Positions 9,584 through 18,884 of a stretch of 64,000 nucleotides of DNA are shown piece after piece. The stretch comes from Bradyrhizobium erythrophlei (lineage in GTDB: Bacteria > Pseudomonadota > Alphaproteobacteria > Rhizobiales > Xanthobacteraceae). The DNA lies in assembly GCF_900129425.1 (NCBI RefSeq), contig NZ_LT670817.1, forward strand, positions 3,286,001-3,350,000, in the 5' to 3' direction. The notes beneath the pieces are model-generated. The model saw only the letters and a program-made list of their open reading frames with translations. It ran no database searches and was not told where the DNA came from. Every line of letters starts with the position of its first letter. The first letter of the stretch is position 1. Made by a program: the position numbers and the translations under genes.

Positions 9584-10195
9584 ATGCTCGGACGCATCTT
9601 CATCTGGCTCGTCGTCGCCGTTGCGGTCATCGCCGGCGCCGGAGCGGCTCAAGCCCAGCACCGGCATGAAATCAATCCCGTGCCGTTCTCGCATTCCCCC
9701 TGCAGCGTGCTCGAACGCGGGCCGTGCACGCCGTATTACTGCAGCGTGTTCAATCACGGCCCGTGCATTCCCGAAATCGATTATCCCTATGGCGAAAATC
9801 TGCAGGTGACGGTCGACAGCGTGCCGCCGCATGACGACGCCGCCAAATATAAAAAGCCCGACCACGATCTCAACACCATCGGCGACTTGTTTGCGGCCCT
9901 GCGCTCCTGCTGGACACCGCCGCCGGCGGATTCCGCGCGCGAGGGCATGCAGATGTCGGTGCGCTTCAGTTTCAAGCGGTCGGGCGAGATGATCGGTGCC
10001 CCGCGCATGACCTACTCCACGGAAGGCGCTTCGGCGGATACCCGCGCCACCTATCTGAAGGCAATCAACGCCTCGCTTGACGCATGCATGCCGCTCAAAT
10101 TCACCGGCGATCTCGGCGGCGCGCTTGCCGGACGGCCGATCGCGATCCGCTATGTCGATAATCGCGAGCTGCAGAAGCAGTCGGGAACGCCGTGA
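9584..10195 (+). CDS. Exported protein with TonB C-terminal-like fold
   Basis: A 203-residue secreted protein of unknown role. A Sec signal (MLGRIFIWLVVAVAVIAGAG, cleavage near AQAQ) is followed by a Cys-rich repeat: CSVLERGPCTPYYCSVFNHGPCIPE, i.e. two copies of CSV..xxGPC. The C-terminal half (GMQMSVRFSFKRSGEMIGAP, DACMPLKF, RPIAIRYVDNR) has the strand order of TonB/TolA C-terminal domains that contact energy-transduction partners. It is a single-gene unit ending in a palindromic repeat and a shared terminator. The fold is inferred from residue pattern only. Confidence 0.75.
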   Translation: MLGRIFIWLVVAVAVIAGAGAAQAQHRHEINPVPFSHSPCSVLERGPCTPYYCSVFNHGPCIPEIDYPYGENLQVTVDSVPPHDDAAKYKKPDHDLNTIGDLFAALRSCWTPPPADSAREGMQMSVRFSFKRSGEMIGAPRMTYSTEGASADTRATYLKAINASLDACMPLKFTGDLGGALAGRPIAIRYVDNRELQKQSGTP

Positions 10196-10203
10196 GCGGG
10201 GTA

Positions 10204-10313
10204 TGTCATTCCGGGGCGCGCCAGCGGCGCGAACCCGGAATCCCGAGGTTGGCTAGTGACGCTTCATCGCTTCGAACTTCCGGGTCTGGCCCTCCGGGCC
10301 ATCCCGGAATGAC
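10204..10313. repeat. Palindromic intergenic repeat
   Basis: The ends are inverted copies (GTCATTCCGGGGCG and CCATCCCGGAATGAC), enclosing a second pair around TTCCGGGTC. It is a REP-like element between a plus-strand gene and the terminator that follows. Confidence 0.6.
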
Positions 10314-10335
10314 CGCGGGGGTGGGAGAGCGCACA

Positions 10336-10366
10336 AAAAGGGGCGGCCGATGCGGCCGCCCCTTTT
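10336..10366. terminator. Bidirectional rho-independent terminator
   Basis: A perfect 13-bp stem beginning AAAAGGGGCGGCC and ending GGCCGCCCCTTTT with a 5-base loop. The A run on the left and T run on the right let it work for both converging genes (the exported protein at 9584 and the glycine-rich protein at 10383). Confidence 0.85.
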
Positions 10367-10382
10367 CGCCATTATGGTCTGA

Positions 10383-10793
10383 TTACTGGCAGAGATGCCG
10401 GCGGCCGTCTTCGCCGCGGAACCAAGTCCCGGGCTGACAGACGAAGCCGTTCTGGGGCCCATAGCCGCTGTCGTACGCGCCATAACCGCCGTCGTAACCG
10501 TTATCGTAGGCATATGAATCGCCGTAATAGCCGGGGCCGTAGCCGCCGCCATAATAGCCGCCGCCGATCACTGCGCCGGCAATTGCGCCCGCTGCGAGTC
10601 CGGCTCCAATCCCGACGCCGCGCCCCCCGCGAAATCCACCGCCTCTACCGCCGCCGCCCGCGAAGTGCGCGCCGCCGCCGTGAAATCCTGCGTGACCTCC
10701 GCCGCCGCCATGTCCAGCCCGTGCGAACGCGGGGGAAGATGCCGCCAGTGCAACTGCCAGACAGGCAGCGCCGATCGTTCCAAATTTCGTCAT
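10383..10793 (-). CDS. Glycine/tyrosine-rich exported protein
   Basis: A 136-residue secreted protein. A Sec signal (MTKFGTIGAACLAVALAASS, cleavage near AFA) precedes a His/Gly-rich segment (GHGGGGGHAGFHGGGAHF), an Ala/Gly hydrophobic stretch (GIGAGLAAGAIAGAVIGG) and a Gly/Tyr/Asp segment ending CQPGTWFRGEDGRRHLC. The last cysteine pair is conserved in many small alphaproteobacterial exported proteins of this kind that I recall. The start at 10793 is chosen over one ten codons earlier because AGGAGAAAC stands just before it. Function unknown; cell-envelope location likely. Confidence 0.8.
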   Translation of the reverse strand: MTKFGTIGAACLAVALAASSPAFARAGHGGGGGHAGFHGGGAHFAGGGGRGGGFRGGRGVGIGAGLAAGAIAGAVIGGGYYGGGYGPGYYGDSYAYDNGYDGGYGAYDSGYGPQNGFVCQPGTWFRGEDGRRHLCQ

Positions 10794-11062
10794 AACTGTT
10801 TCTCCTGATGTGTCAGGAAGCAATGGACCGGCGGATGATATGTTCCGAAGCTAACCGCGTTGTAATGTGGTCAAAACAGCTCTGGATTCCTTCGGGAAGG
10901 CCGTTGTCCGCTGGCGCGGACGATGGAGGGTCAAGCCCGCGCATCTGAACCTGCGGAGCCGTCTCGCGCCCAGGATCGGCCCACGCATTTTGGCGCATTG
11001 CGGCCTCGGCCCCTAAAGTGTTACCCGATGCTCGCAACGCCGGCCCTGCAATGGAGGACATC

Positions 11063-11647
11063 TTGGGACTGCTGATGATGATCCTGGGGCTGGTGCTGTT
11101 TCTCGGCATCCACACGCTGACCACGCAGCGCGAACTGCGCGCGCGCGTGATCGGGTCATGGGGCGAGGGCGGCTACAAGATCGGCTATGCGCTGGTGTCG
11201 CTGGCGGGCCTTGCGCTGATCGTCTGGGGCTTTGCGCATTATCGCGCAGAGGGGATGATCGAGATCTGGACCCCGCCGCGGGCGCTGAAACACCTCACCG
11301 AGGCGCTGATGCTGCCGGCTGTCATCCTGGTGGTGGCGGCCTATATCCGCGGCCGGATCTTCACCACGCTGAAGCATCCGATGCTGGCTGGCGTCAAGCT
11401 GTGGGCGGTGGCGCATCTGCTCGCCAACGGCGATCTCGGCTCCATCATCCTGTTCGGCTCGTTCCTGGCCTGGGCGGTGTTCGACCGAATCTCGCTGAAA
11501 CGACGTGCCGATCCCGGCGCGCCGCCAATCCCGGTCGGCGGCGTCGGCAACGACCTGATCGCGGTGGCGGTCGGGGTCGTCGCCTATCTGGCGCTCGGCT
11601 TCGCATTCCATCCCGTCGTGATCGGCGTTCCCGTGTTCGGAGTCTGA
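11063..11647 (+). CDS. NnrU family membrane protein
   Basis: An integral membrane protein of about 194 residues with five to six hydrophobic segments. [14 protein letters not shown] at the N-terminus and the signature [38 protein letters not shown] identify the NnrU family, which includes a protein needed for nitrite/nitric oxide reductase expression in Rhodobacter and is related to isoprenoid-cyclase-like membrane proteins. GGAGG at 11053-11057 sits 5 bases before TTG 11063, so that start is preferred to ATG 11051, which overlaps the site. It precedes panB directly. No denitrification gene is near, so the physiological role is open. Confidence 0.85.
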   Translation: MGLLMMILGLVLFLGIHTLTTQRELRARVIGSWGEGGYKIGYALVSLAGLALIVWGFAHYRAEGMIEIWTPPRALKHLTEALMLPAVILVVAAYIRGRIFTTLKHPMLAGVKLWAVAHLLANGDLGSIILFGSFLAWAVFDRISLKRRADPGAPPIPVGGVGNDLIAVAVGVVAYLALGFAFHPVVIGVPVFGV

Positions 11648-11648
11648 C

Positions 11649-12473
11649 ATGTCTGTTCAATCGACCATCAAGCGCAAGACCGCGCCCGATATTCGCGCCC
11701 GCAAGAATGGCGAGCCGATCGTGATGCTAACCTCGTATCACGCCCATACCGCGGCATTGGTCGATCGCTATTGCGACGTCATTCTGGTCGGCGATTCCCT
11801 TGGCAATGTGATGCACGGTTTCGAGACCACGGTGCCGGTGACGCTCGACATGATGATCCTGCAGGGACACGCGGTGATGCGCGGCTCGCAACATGCGCTG
11901 GTTGTGGTCGACATGCCCTTCGGTTCCTATGAAGCCTCGAAGGAACAGGCGTTTCATTCCGCGGTCAGAATCCTCAAAGAAACCCATTGCGGCGCTGTCA
12001 AGCTCGAAGGCGGTGCGCGGATGGCGGAAACCGTCGCGTTTCTGGCCGAGCGCGGCATTCCCGTGATGGGCCATATCGGGCTGACGCCGCAGTCGATCAA
12101 CACGCTCGGCTCGTTTCGCGCGCAAGGCCGCGAAGAGGGCAGCTGGGAGCCGATCGAGAACGACGCCACAGCGATTGCGCAGGCCGGCGCATTTTCGGTG
12201 GTGATCGAGGCGGTCGCCGAGCCCCTGGCGCGCAAGATCACCGAGACCATCGCGATCCCCACCATCGGCATCGGCGCCAGTGCGGCCTGCGACGGCCAGG
12301 TCCTGGTGCTGGAAGATATGCTGGGGCTGTCGCCGCGGGCCCCGAAATTCGTCCGTCGCTACGGCAATCTCGGTCCGATGATCGAGGCCGCCATCGAGGG
12401 CTATGCCACCGACGTGCGCTCGCGGGCTTTCCCCGGACCCGAACATGTCTACGGCATGAAGGCCAAAAGCTGA
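11649..12473 (+). CDS. panB: 3-methyl-2-oxobutanoate hydroxymethyltransferase
   Basis: First committed enzyme of pantothenate synthesis: transfers a hydroxymethyl group from methylene-tetrahydrofolate to alpha-ketoisovalerate to make ketopantoate. A TIM-barrel protein of 274 residues. Typical motifs are [35 protein letters not shown] (metal- and substrate-binding Asp), [35 protein letters not shown] and [22 protein letters not shown]. In many relatives panC lies next to panB; here an acyl-CoA ligase gene follows after 15 bases, so panC must be elsewhere. The start follows the NnrU stop by a few bases. Confidence 0.96.
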   Translation: MSVQSTIKRKTAPDIRARKNGEPIVMLTSYHAHTAALVDRYCDVILVGDSLGNVMHGFETTVPVTLDMMILQGHAVMRGSQHALVVVDMPFGSYEASKEQAFHSAVRILKETHCGAVKLEGGARMAETVAFLAERGIPVMGHIGLTPQSINTLGSFRAQGREEGSWEPIENDATAIAQAGAFSVVIEAVAEPLARKITETIAIPTIGIGASAACDGQVLVLEDMLGLSPRAPKFVRRYGNLGPMIEAAIEGYATDVRSRAFPGPEHVYGMKAKS

Positions 12474-12488
12474 GAGGCGGCAGCGGCG

Positions 12489-14090
12489 ATGGACTGGTCG
12501 CATTATTCCATCCCGGCGATGCGGCGCGAGGCGCGCTTCGGCGACCGCGTGGTGCCGGCGTTCTGCGAGCGGCCCAAAAACATCTGGGCGATGGTGTCGG
12601 ATGCGGCGTTGAGAAATCCGGACGGCGAAGCGCTGGTCTGCGGCGACAGGCGGATGACATGGCGCGAGGTCGCGCAACAATCCGCTGACGTAGCGGCGGG
12701 GTTCCGGAGGATGGGTCTGCAACGCGGCGACCGTATTGCGCTATTGCTCGGCAACCGCGTCGAATTCGTGCTGGCGATGTTCGGTGCGGCACATCTCGGT
12801 CTGGTGACGGTGCTGCTCAGCACCCGCCAGCAAAAGCCTGAGATCGCCTATGCGCTTTCCGACTGCGGCGCCAGGCTCCTGATCCACGAGGCCACGCTTT
12901 CCGAGCGTCTGCCCGACGCGCGCGACATTCCCGATCTGCAGTACCGGATCCCGGTCGACGATGGCGAAAGCGCATCGAGGCTTTTCGATTCGACCGATAG
13001 CGCGCCTTGGCATGAGCCCGCCGATGTCGACGAAGAGGACACGGCGATGATCCTCTACACCTCCGGCACTACCGGGCGACCCAAGGGCGCGATGCTTGCG
13101 CATTGCAATGTCATTCATTCGGCCATGGTCTATGAAGCCTGCATGGCGCTGACGTCGGCGGACCGTTCGATCGCCGCGGTACCGCTCGGGCATGTCACCG
13201 GCGTGATCGCCAACATCATGTGCATGGCCCGTTGCGCGGGAACGTTGATCGTCGTCGCCGAATTCAAGGCTGCGGAGTACCTGAAAATCGCAGCGCGCGA
13301 ACGCGTCACCCAGACCCTGATGGTGCCGGCGATGTACAATCTTTGCCTGCTGCAGTCGGACTTCGACTCCTACGATCTTCGCGCGTGGCGGATCGGGGGT
13401 TATGGCGGCGCGCCGATGCCGGTCGCCACCATCGAAAAGCTGGCCGTCAAGCTTCCCGGTTTGAAGCTGATCAATGCCTACGGTTCAACCGAGACCACGT
13501 CGCCGTCCACCATCATGCCGCCGGAGCTGACCGCCGCTCACATCGACAGCGTCGGCCTGCCGTGCCCGGGCGCGCAAATCATCGTGGTCGATGCCGACGG
13601 GCACGAACTGCCGCGCGGCGAGATCGGCGAAATCTGGACTCACGGCGGCTCGGTGATCAGGGGGTACTGGAACAATCCGAAAGCGACGGCCGAAAGTTTT
13701 ACCGGCGGTTTCTGGCATTCCGGCGATCTCGGTTCGATCGACGCCGGGAATTTTGTCCGGGTATTCGATCGCCAGAAAGACATGATCAACCGCGGCGGGC
13801 TCAAGATTTATTCCGCCGAAGTCGAATCCGTGCTGGCGAGTCATCCCGCCGTGGTCGAGAGCGCCATCATCGCCAAGCCGTGCCCGGTGCTCGGCGAGCG
13901 CGTGCATGCCGTGATCGTGATCCGCGACGGCAGCGTGAGCGGCGAGACCTTGCGCGCGTGGTGCGCCGAGCGGCTCTCGGACTACAAGGTGCCGGAGACG
14001 ATCGATCTCACCGCGGAGCCGCTGCCGCGCAATGCCAACGGCAAGGTGATGAAGCGGCAGTTGCGCGAGGTCTGGGCCGCAGCACAATGA
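12489..14090 (+). CDS. AMP-binding acyl-CoA ligase
   Basis: ANL-superfamily ligase of 533 residues that would activate a carboxylic acid as acyl-AMP and then form the CoA thioester. The P-loop-like A3 motif is MILYTSGTTGRPKGAML at about residues 187-203; A5 is NAYGSTETTSPS; A7/A8 are WHSGDLGSIDAGNFVRVFDRQKDMINRGGLKIYSAEVE; the C-terminal catalytic lysine is in NANGKVMKRQL. The length and motif spacing suit medium- or long-chain or aryl acid ligases. It follows panB closely and may share its transcript, but I see no metabolic link. The substrate is not predictable. Confidence 0.9.
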   Translation: MDWSHYSIPAMRREARFGDRVVPAFCERPKNIWAMVSDAALRNPDGEALVCGDRRMTWREVAQQSADVAAGFRRMGLQRGDRIALLLGNRVEFVLAMFGAAHLGLVTVLLSTRQQKPEIAYALSDCGARLLIHEATLSERLPDARDIPDLQYRIPVDDGESASRLFDSTDSAPWHEPADVDEEDTAMILYTSGTTGRPKGAMLAHCNVIHSAMVYEACMALTSADRSIAAVPLGHVTGVIANIMCMARCAGTLIVVAEFKAAEYLKIAARERVTQTLMVPAMYNLCLLQSDFDSYDLRAWRIGGYGGAPMPVATIEKLAVKLPGLKLINAYGSTETTSPSTIMPPELTAAHIDSVGLPCPGAQIIVVDADGHELPRGEIGEIWTHGGSVIRGYWNNPKATAESFTGGFWHSGDLGSIDAGNFVRVFDRQKDMINRGGLKIYSAEVESVLASHPAVVESAIIAKPCPVLGERVHAVIVIRDGSVSGETLRAWCAERLSDYKVPETIDLTAEPLPRNANGKVMKRQLREVWAAAQ

Positions 14091-14170
14091 CCGCGAGTGA
14101 TCGAGCCGCCTGGCGACGTAGGCGGGTTCCATCGTCCGCATGTCGCCTCGTGGAACTTCACCAACGATAT

Positions 14171-14227
14171 TTTGCGGCCGAACACATCGCTGAGCCAGCC
14201 CGAGATCGTCAGTACGATGCCGTTGGC
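14171..14227 (-). pseudogene. Fragment of an EmrB/QacA-type drug MFS pump
   Basis: Read on the minus strand, this short piece gives ANGIVLTISGWLSDVFGRK, close to the conserved motif A region of DHA2-family pumps (of the form ANAIVLPISGWLSxxFGRK). Nothing before or after it continues the protein. It is taken as a relic, next to the outer-membrane efflux fragment on the other strand. Confidence 0.5.
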
Positions 14228-14746
14228 CCCAGCGTTTCGCTGCCGATTTTCTCGGGCGGGCGGCTGCGCAGCACGCTCGAATTGCGCGAAGCGCAGCAGC
14301 AGGAAGCTGCCACCACCTATCGCAAGACCGTGCTGCAAGCCTGGCACGACGTCGTCAACGCGCTGGTCGCCCACCGCCTCGAACAGAACCGCCGCGCCAG
14401 ATTGCGGTCGCAGGCCGACCACTCCCGGGCCGCGCTCGAGCTCGCCCGCGCGCGCTACAATGACGGCGTGACTGAATTCCTCAACGTACTCGACGCCGAG
14501 CGGTCGCTGCTGGACGCAGACCAGCAATATGCCGCCAGCACCACCAACGTCTCGCTCGATCTGGTGCAGTTGTTCAAGGCGCTTGGTGGCGGCTGGGAAA
14601 CGACGTTTCCTGACGTGCCGTCGGAGACCGCGGCGGTCCCCGTGCCCGGTATTGCCGTCGATGCAGCGATAGATACGCATTATCACGCCGAACCTGCGGG
14701 GATTCCGCCGGGGCCGGTTCAGGGGTCAGGCAGCCCGGGCCTTTGA
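14216..14746 (+). pseudogene. C-terminal fragment of a TolC/NodT-type outer-membrane efflux protein
   Basis: Only the last third of an outer membrane factor is present. AVGPSVSLPIFSGGRLRSTLELREAQ is the start of the second repeat of OprM/NodT proteins; QAWHDVVNALVAHRLEQNRRARL and the helix ALELARARYNDGVTEFLNVLDAERSLLDADQQYA are the characteristic periplasmic coiled-coil. A normal protein has about 480 residues; here about 170 remain, with no start codon, signal peptide or first repeat. It begins abruptly after the acyl-CoA ligase, which suggests a deletion brought unrelated DNA together. The tail PGIPPGPVQGSGSPGL looks like added read-through. It is almost certainly not functional. Confidence 0.75.
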
Positions 14747-14894
14747 CCTTAAGCATGTCCCTGGTAACGCTTTGATCGGGCTGACTTTGCCTTGCCGTCG
14801 CCATATCACTAGGGTATCGCCGCGCTCACGGGGAATAAGCCTTTTGCGGGACCAGCGGATTTGGCGCGGTCCGTCGGGGATGGGATATCTTTAA

Positions 14895-15548
14895 GTGTCT
14901 GAATTATTTGATGAAGTAGACGAGGACGTCCGCCGCGATCAGCTCAAGCAGCTGTGGGACCGGTATTCGATCTACATCGTGGCCGGCGCGCTGCTGATTA
15001 TCGCCGCGGTCGGCGGCTGGCGCGGTTACCAGTATCTGGAGGCGAAAAAGGCGGCCGAGGCCGGTGCTTCCTTCGACCACGCCGTCGAACTCTCCGAACA
15101 GAACAAGCATGCGGAGGCGGAAGCGGCCTTTACCGAGCTCGCCGCGAAGGCGCCGTCGGGATATCGCGTGCTGGCGCGACTGCATGCCGCAGCCGAAGCC
15201 GCGACTCGCGATCCGCAGGCGGCGGCAAAAATGTACGACGATATTGCTGCCGATCGCAGCGTCGGCACCGCCGAGCAGGATCTCGCCAAGATCCGCGCCG
15301 CCGGATTGCTGCTGGAAACATCAACCTATCCCAGCATGGTTGCGCGCCTTGAGCCTCTCACCGGGCCGGACTCGACTTTTCGCCATACTGCACGTGAGCT
15401 GCTGGCGCTCTCGGCCTGGCATGCCAACGATACGACAGCGGCGCGGCAGTGGCTGGATATGATCGCCAACGATGGCGAGACGCCGGCTAGCCTGCGCTCG
15501 CGTGCCGAGGCCCTGCAGGCCTTGCTACCGCCGGCCGCCAAGAGCTGA
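14895..15548 (+). CDS. YfgM-like TPR protein, membrane anchored
   Basis: A 217-residue protein with a short cytoplasmic N-terminus (MSELFDEVDEDVRRDQLKQLWDRY), one membrane segment at about 29-45 (IYIVAGALLIIAAVGGW) and a periplasmic helical part with TPR-like repeats rich in Ala. This is the layout of YfgM/TPR_21 proteins, which associate with the SecYEG translocon and periplasmic chaperones. The neighbourhood (a lipoprotein gene and then der) matches the common yfgM-bamB-der order, with bamB apparently replaced by the lipoprotein gene here. The start is GTG 14895. Confidence 0.85.
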   Translation: MSELFDEVDEDVRRDQLKQLWDRYSIYIVAGALLIIAAVGGWRGYQYLEAKKAAEAGASFDHAVELSEQNKHAEAEAAFTELAAKAPSGYRVLARLHAAAEAATRDPQAAAKMYDDIAADRSVGTAEQDLAKIRAAGLLLETSTYPSMVARLEPLTGPDSTFRHTARELLALSAWHANDTTAARQWLDMIANDGETPASLRSRAEALQALLPPAAKS

Positions 15549-15563
15549 CGGCAGGACAACGAG

Positions 15564-16175
15564 TTGACCGAGAAATCGACCATGCGCCGCTCGCAACGCC
15601 TGATTGCTGCCGCTGTCCTCATCGCGCTGTCGGGCGATCTGGCCGGCTGCTCCAGCAGCTTGAGCAATTTCGATCCGTCTGATCTGCTGGATTGGCTCGA
15701 CACCAAGAAAAAGCTGCCGGGCGAACGCAAGCCGGTCTTCCCCGACGGCGTGCCGGGCCTCGAGCAGGGCGTGCCGAAGGAATTGTACAAGGGCAACGTC
15801 GAGCAGCAGCAACAACTCGATCAGAATCAGGCTGCTGCTGCGGCCGCCGCCGCTCCGCCAGCCGAGCCGGCGAAACCGAAACGCACCGCGAAATCCAACA
15901 GCAAACAGCCCGCGACAGCCGCCACCGAGCCTGCGCAGGACCCTGCGGCCGGGGCTGACCCTAACGCCGCGGCTGCGGAGGGCGGTGCCGCGGCAGCGCC
16001 CCCGGCTCCCAAGCCCAAGAAAATCGTCCGACGGCGCACCACCGCGCCGCCAACCGATCAAACCGCCGCGCAACCGGCGCAGCAGCCCTCACAACCGGCG
16101 CAGCCCGCGCAATCGCAGCAACAATCTGCCGCGCCATTCCCGGCGCCACTGCCGAGCGGCACCTTCGCGCGTTAG
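15564..16175 (+). CDS. Ala/Pro/Gln-rich lipoprotein
   Basis: A 203-residue putative lipoprotein. The signal region RLIAAAVLIALSGDLAGC ends in lipobox LAGC, so Cys would be lipidated. The mature part starts SSSLSNFDPSDLLDWLDTKKKLPGERKPVFP, a segment I recall as conserved in Bradyrhizobiaceae (DWLDTKKKLPGERKxVFPxGVPG), and ends in a low-complexity Ala/Pro/Gln tail with a basic patch (PKPKKIVRRRT). It lies where bamB sits in related operons but lacks the beta-propeller, so it is not BamB. The start is TTG 15564; ATG 15582 is also possible. Function unknown; envelope-anchored. Confidence 0.8.
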   Translation: MTEKSTMRRSQRLIAAAVLIALSGDLAGCSSSLSNFDPSDLLDWLDTKKKLPGERKPVFPDGVPGLEQGVPKELYKGNVEQQQQLDQNQAAAAAAAAPPAEPAKPKRTAKSNSKQPATAATEPAQDPAAGADPNAAAAEGGAAAAPPAPKPKKIVRRRTTAPPTDQTAAQPAQQPSQPAQPAQSQQQSAAPFPAPLPSGTFAR

Positions 16176-16230
16176 TTTCAGGTTTTCATTGCATTGACAC
16201 GCGCTTTGTAAAAGGCGCACGGATCGCTTT

Positions 16231-17616
16231 ATGTCCTTCACGATTGCCATTATCGGCCGGCCCAATGTCGGAAAATCGACGCTGTTCAATCGGCTGGTCG
16301 GGCAGAAGCTCGCGCTGGTTGACGACGAGCCCGGCGTTACCCGCGACCGTCGCGAAGGCGAGGCCCGTCTTGGCGATCTCGAATTCACCGTGATCGACAC
16401 CGCGGGCCTCGACGAGGGCGCCAAGGGCTCGCTCACCGCGCGGATGCAGGAGCAGACCGAGGCCGCGATCGGTCTCGCCGACGCCCTGATGTTCGTAGTC
16501 GACGCCCGCGCGGGCCTCACGCCGAACGATCGCGCCTTCGCCGATTTTGCGCGCCGCGCCAACAAGCCGGTGGTGCTGGTCGCCAACAAGAGCGAGGGCA
16601 AGCAGGGCGATGCCGGCGCCATGGAAGCTTACGCGCTGGGCCTCGGCGAGCCGATCCAGATTTCGGCCGAACATGGCGAGGGGCTCAGTGATCTCTACGA
16701 CTCGCTGCGCGCGCTGATGCCGGAGCCGGTCGACGAGGGCGAAGAGTTCGACGACGACGACGTCATCGATTCCGATGAGGACATTTCGAAGCGGCCGATC
16801 CGGGTGGCCATTGTCGGCCGTCCCAATGCCGGCAAGTCCACGCTGATCAACCATCTGCTCGGCGAGGAGCGGCTGCTGACCAGCGCCGAGGCCGGCACCA
16901 CCCGCGATTCGATTTCCGTCGAGGTCAACTGGCAGGGCCGGGATTTTCGCGTGTTCGACACCGCGGGCTTGCGGCGGCGCTCGCGGATCGAGGAGAAGCT
17001 GGAAAAACTCTCGGTGGCGGACGCGCTGCGCGCGATCCGCTTCGCCGAGGTCGTGGTGCTGATGATGGACGCGCAGAACAAGTTCGAGGAACAGGACCAG
17101 CGCATCGCCGACCTGATCGAGCGCGAGGGCCGCGCGCTGGTAATCGCCGTCAACAAATGGGATTTGATGGGGCGGCATTCGAGCCTGATTTCGGCATTGC
17201 GAACCGACGCCGATCACCTGCTGCCGCAGGTCAAGGGCATGCCGATCGTTGCGGTATCCGGCCTGATGGGCGAGGGCATCGACCGGCTGATGAGCGCGGT
17301 CGAACAGGCCTACGCGGTATGGAACAGGCGCGTCCCGACGGCGTCCCTCAATCGCTGGTTCGAACAGGCGGTCGATGCCAACCCGCCGCCAGCGGTGTCG
17401 GGGCGGCGGCTGAAGCTGAACTACATCACCCAAGCCAAGGCGCGGCCGCCGAGTTTTGTTCTGTTCTGCTCGCGCGCCGACGCCGTGCCGCAATCCTATC
17501 TGCGTTACCTCATCAACTCCTTGCGTGAGTTTTTCGAGATTCCGGGTACGCCGGTGCGGATCAGCCTGCGCGAAAAGGCTAATCCGTTCGCCCATAAGCG
17601 CAAGCGGCCGTCGTGA
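16231..17616 (+). CDS. der: Ribosome assembly GTPase Der (EngA)
   Basis: A double-GTPase of 461 residues required for assembly of the 50S subunit. The first G domain has G1 GRPNVGKST at residues 9-17 and DTAGLDEG; the second begins near residue 195 with GRPNAGKST, then [12 protein letters not shown] and NKWDLM. An acidic linker ([16 protein letters not shown]) joins them, longer than in many relatives. The C-terminal KH-like domain ends [11 protein letters not shown]. Its stop shares four bases with the GTG start of the following transporter gene. Confidence 0.97.
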   Translation: MSFTIAIIGRPNVGKSTLFNRLVGQKLALVDDEPGVTRDRREGEARLGDLEFTVIDTAGLDEGAKGSLTARMQEQTEAAIGLADALMFVVDARAGLTPNDRAFADFARRANKPVVLVANKSEGKQGDAGAMEAYALGLGEPIQISAEHGEGLSDLYDSLRALMPEPVDEGEEFDDDDVIDSDEDISKRPIRVAIVGRPNAGKSTLINHLLGEERLLTSAEAGTTRDSISVEVNWQGRDFRVFDTAGLRRRSRIEEKLEKLSVADALRAIRFAEVVVLMMDAQNKFEEQDQRIADLIEREGRALVIAVNKWDLMGRHSSLISALRTDADHLLPQVKGMPIVAVSGLMGEGIDRLMSAVEQAYAVWNRRVPTASLNRWFEQAVDANPPPAVSGRRLKLNYITQAKARPPSFVLFCSRADAVPQSYLRYLINSLREFFEIPGTPVRISLREKANPFAHKRKRPS

Positions 17617-18884
17617 GCGAAGGGGTGTCCGAGAGCGTTGTCGAAGCGCCCCAGGAAGCGCGCGCGGTGCGCGGCGGGGCGGTAGCCTTTATCTTCGTCA
17701 CCATTCTCCTGGACATGTTCGCGCTCGGCATGATCATGCCGATCCTGCCCAAGCTCGTTGAAAGCTTTGTCGACAACGATACCGCGAGCGCGGCACGGAT
17801 CTTCGGCCTGTTCGGCACCGCATGGGCGTTGATGCAGTTTTTCTTCTCGCCGATTCTCGGCGGCCTGTCGGATCGGTTCGGCCGGCGGCCGGTGGTGCTG
17901 TTGTCTAATTTCGGGCTCGCGCTCGATTACGTCCTGATGGCGCTGGCGCCGTCGCTGATCTGGCTTTTCGTCGGCCGCGTGATCTCGGGCATCACCTCGG
18001 CCAGCATCTCGACGGCATTCGCCTACATCGCGGATGTAACGCCGCCGGAACGCCGCGCGGCGGTGTTCGGCAAGATCGGCGTCGCGTTCGGCGCCGGCTT
18101 TATTCTTGGACCCGCGATCGGCGGCCTGCTCGGCGGCATGAATCCGCGACTGCCGTTCTGGGTCGCGGCGGGTTTGAGTTTTGCCAACACGCTCTACGGG
18201 CTGCTGATCCTTCCCGAGTCGCTGCCGCGCGACCGCCGCTCGCCGTTCCGCTGGAAAAGCGCCAATCCGCTGGGCGCCCTGCATCTACTGCGCTCCGACC
18301 GGGTACTCGCAGGCCTATCGGTGGTGACGTTTGTCGCGCAGCTCGCGCATGTGGTGCTGCCCTCGACGTTCGTGCTCTACGCGACCTATCGATATGGCTG
18401 GGATGCGACCACCGTCGGCCTGACGCTGGCCATGGTCGGGATCTGCGCGATGGCCGTGCAGGGAGCTGCTATCGAGCCGATCGTCCGGCGTTTCGGCGAG
18501 CGCCGCGCGCTGCTGCTTGGGCTCGGCTGCGGCGCCGTGGGCTTTCTGATTTTTGGTGCTGCGCCAAATGGTCCGCTGTTCTGGCTCGGGATTCCCGTGA
18601 TGGCATTGTGGGGCGTTGCCGGTGCGGCGACGCAGGCGCTGATGACGCACTCGGTCGCGCCGGACCAGCAGGGCCAGTTGCAGGGCGCGACCTCGAGCGT
18701 GCAAAGCGTGTCCCAGCTGGTGGGACCGTTCCTGTTCACGCTGACATTTTCCTATTTCATCGGCGCGCAGGCTCCGCTGAAATTGCCGGGCGCGCCGTTC
18801 CTGCTGGCCTCGGCGCTGTTGGTGCTGGCGCTGGTGATCGCCGCGCGCACGCTCTCGCGCCGTGCGGCGGTGCGCTCAGCGTAG
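17613..18884 (+). CDS. MFS transporter, TetA/Bcr-like
   Basis: A 12-segment major facilitator of 423 residues. Motif A is [23 protein letters not shown] after segment 2, and motif C-like [10 protein letters not shown] in segment 5 indicates a drug/H+ antiporter of the TCR/Tet branch. The hydrophilic N-terminus (about 20 residues) precedes [21 protein letters not shown], a strong match to TetA-type starts. Translation from GTG 17613 overlaps der by four bases, so it is probably coexpressed. The substrate cannot be inferred. Its 3' end overlaps by nine bases with the convergent NHL-repeat gene. Confidence 0.9.
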   Translation: MSEGVSESVVEAPQEARAVRGGAVAFIFVTILLDMFALGMIMPILPKLVESFVDNDTASAARIFGLFGTAWALMQFFFSPILGGLSDRFGRRPVVLLSNFGLALDYVLMALAPSLIWLFVGRVISGITSASISTAFAYIADVTPPERRAAVFGKIGVAFGAGFILGPAIGGLLGGMNPRLPFWVAAGLSFANTLYGLLILPESLPRDRRSPFRWKSANPLGALHLLRSDRVLAGLSVVTFVAQLAHVVLPSTFVLYATYRYGWDATTVGLTLAMVGICAMAVQGAAIEPIVRRFGERRALLLGLGCGAVGFLIFGAAPNGPLFWLGIPVMALWGVAGAATQALMTHSVAPDQQGQLQGATSSVQSVSQLVGPFLFTLTFSYFIGAQAPLKLPGAPFLLASALLVLALVIAARTLSRRAAVRSA

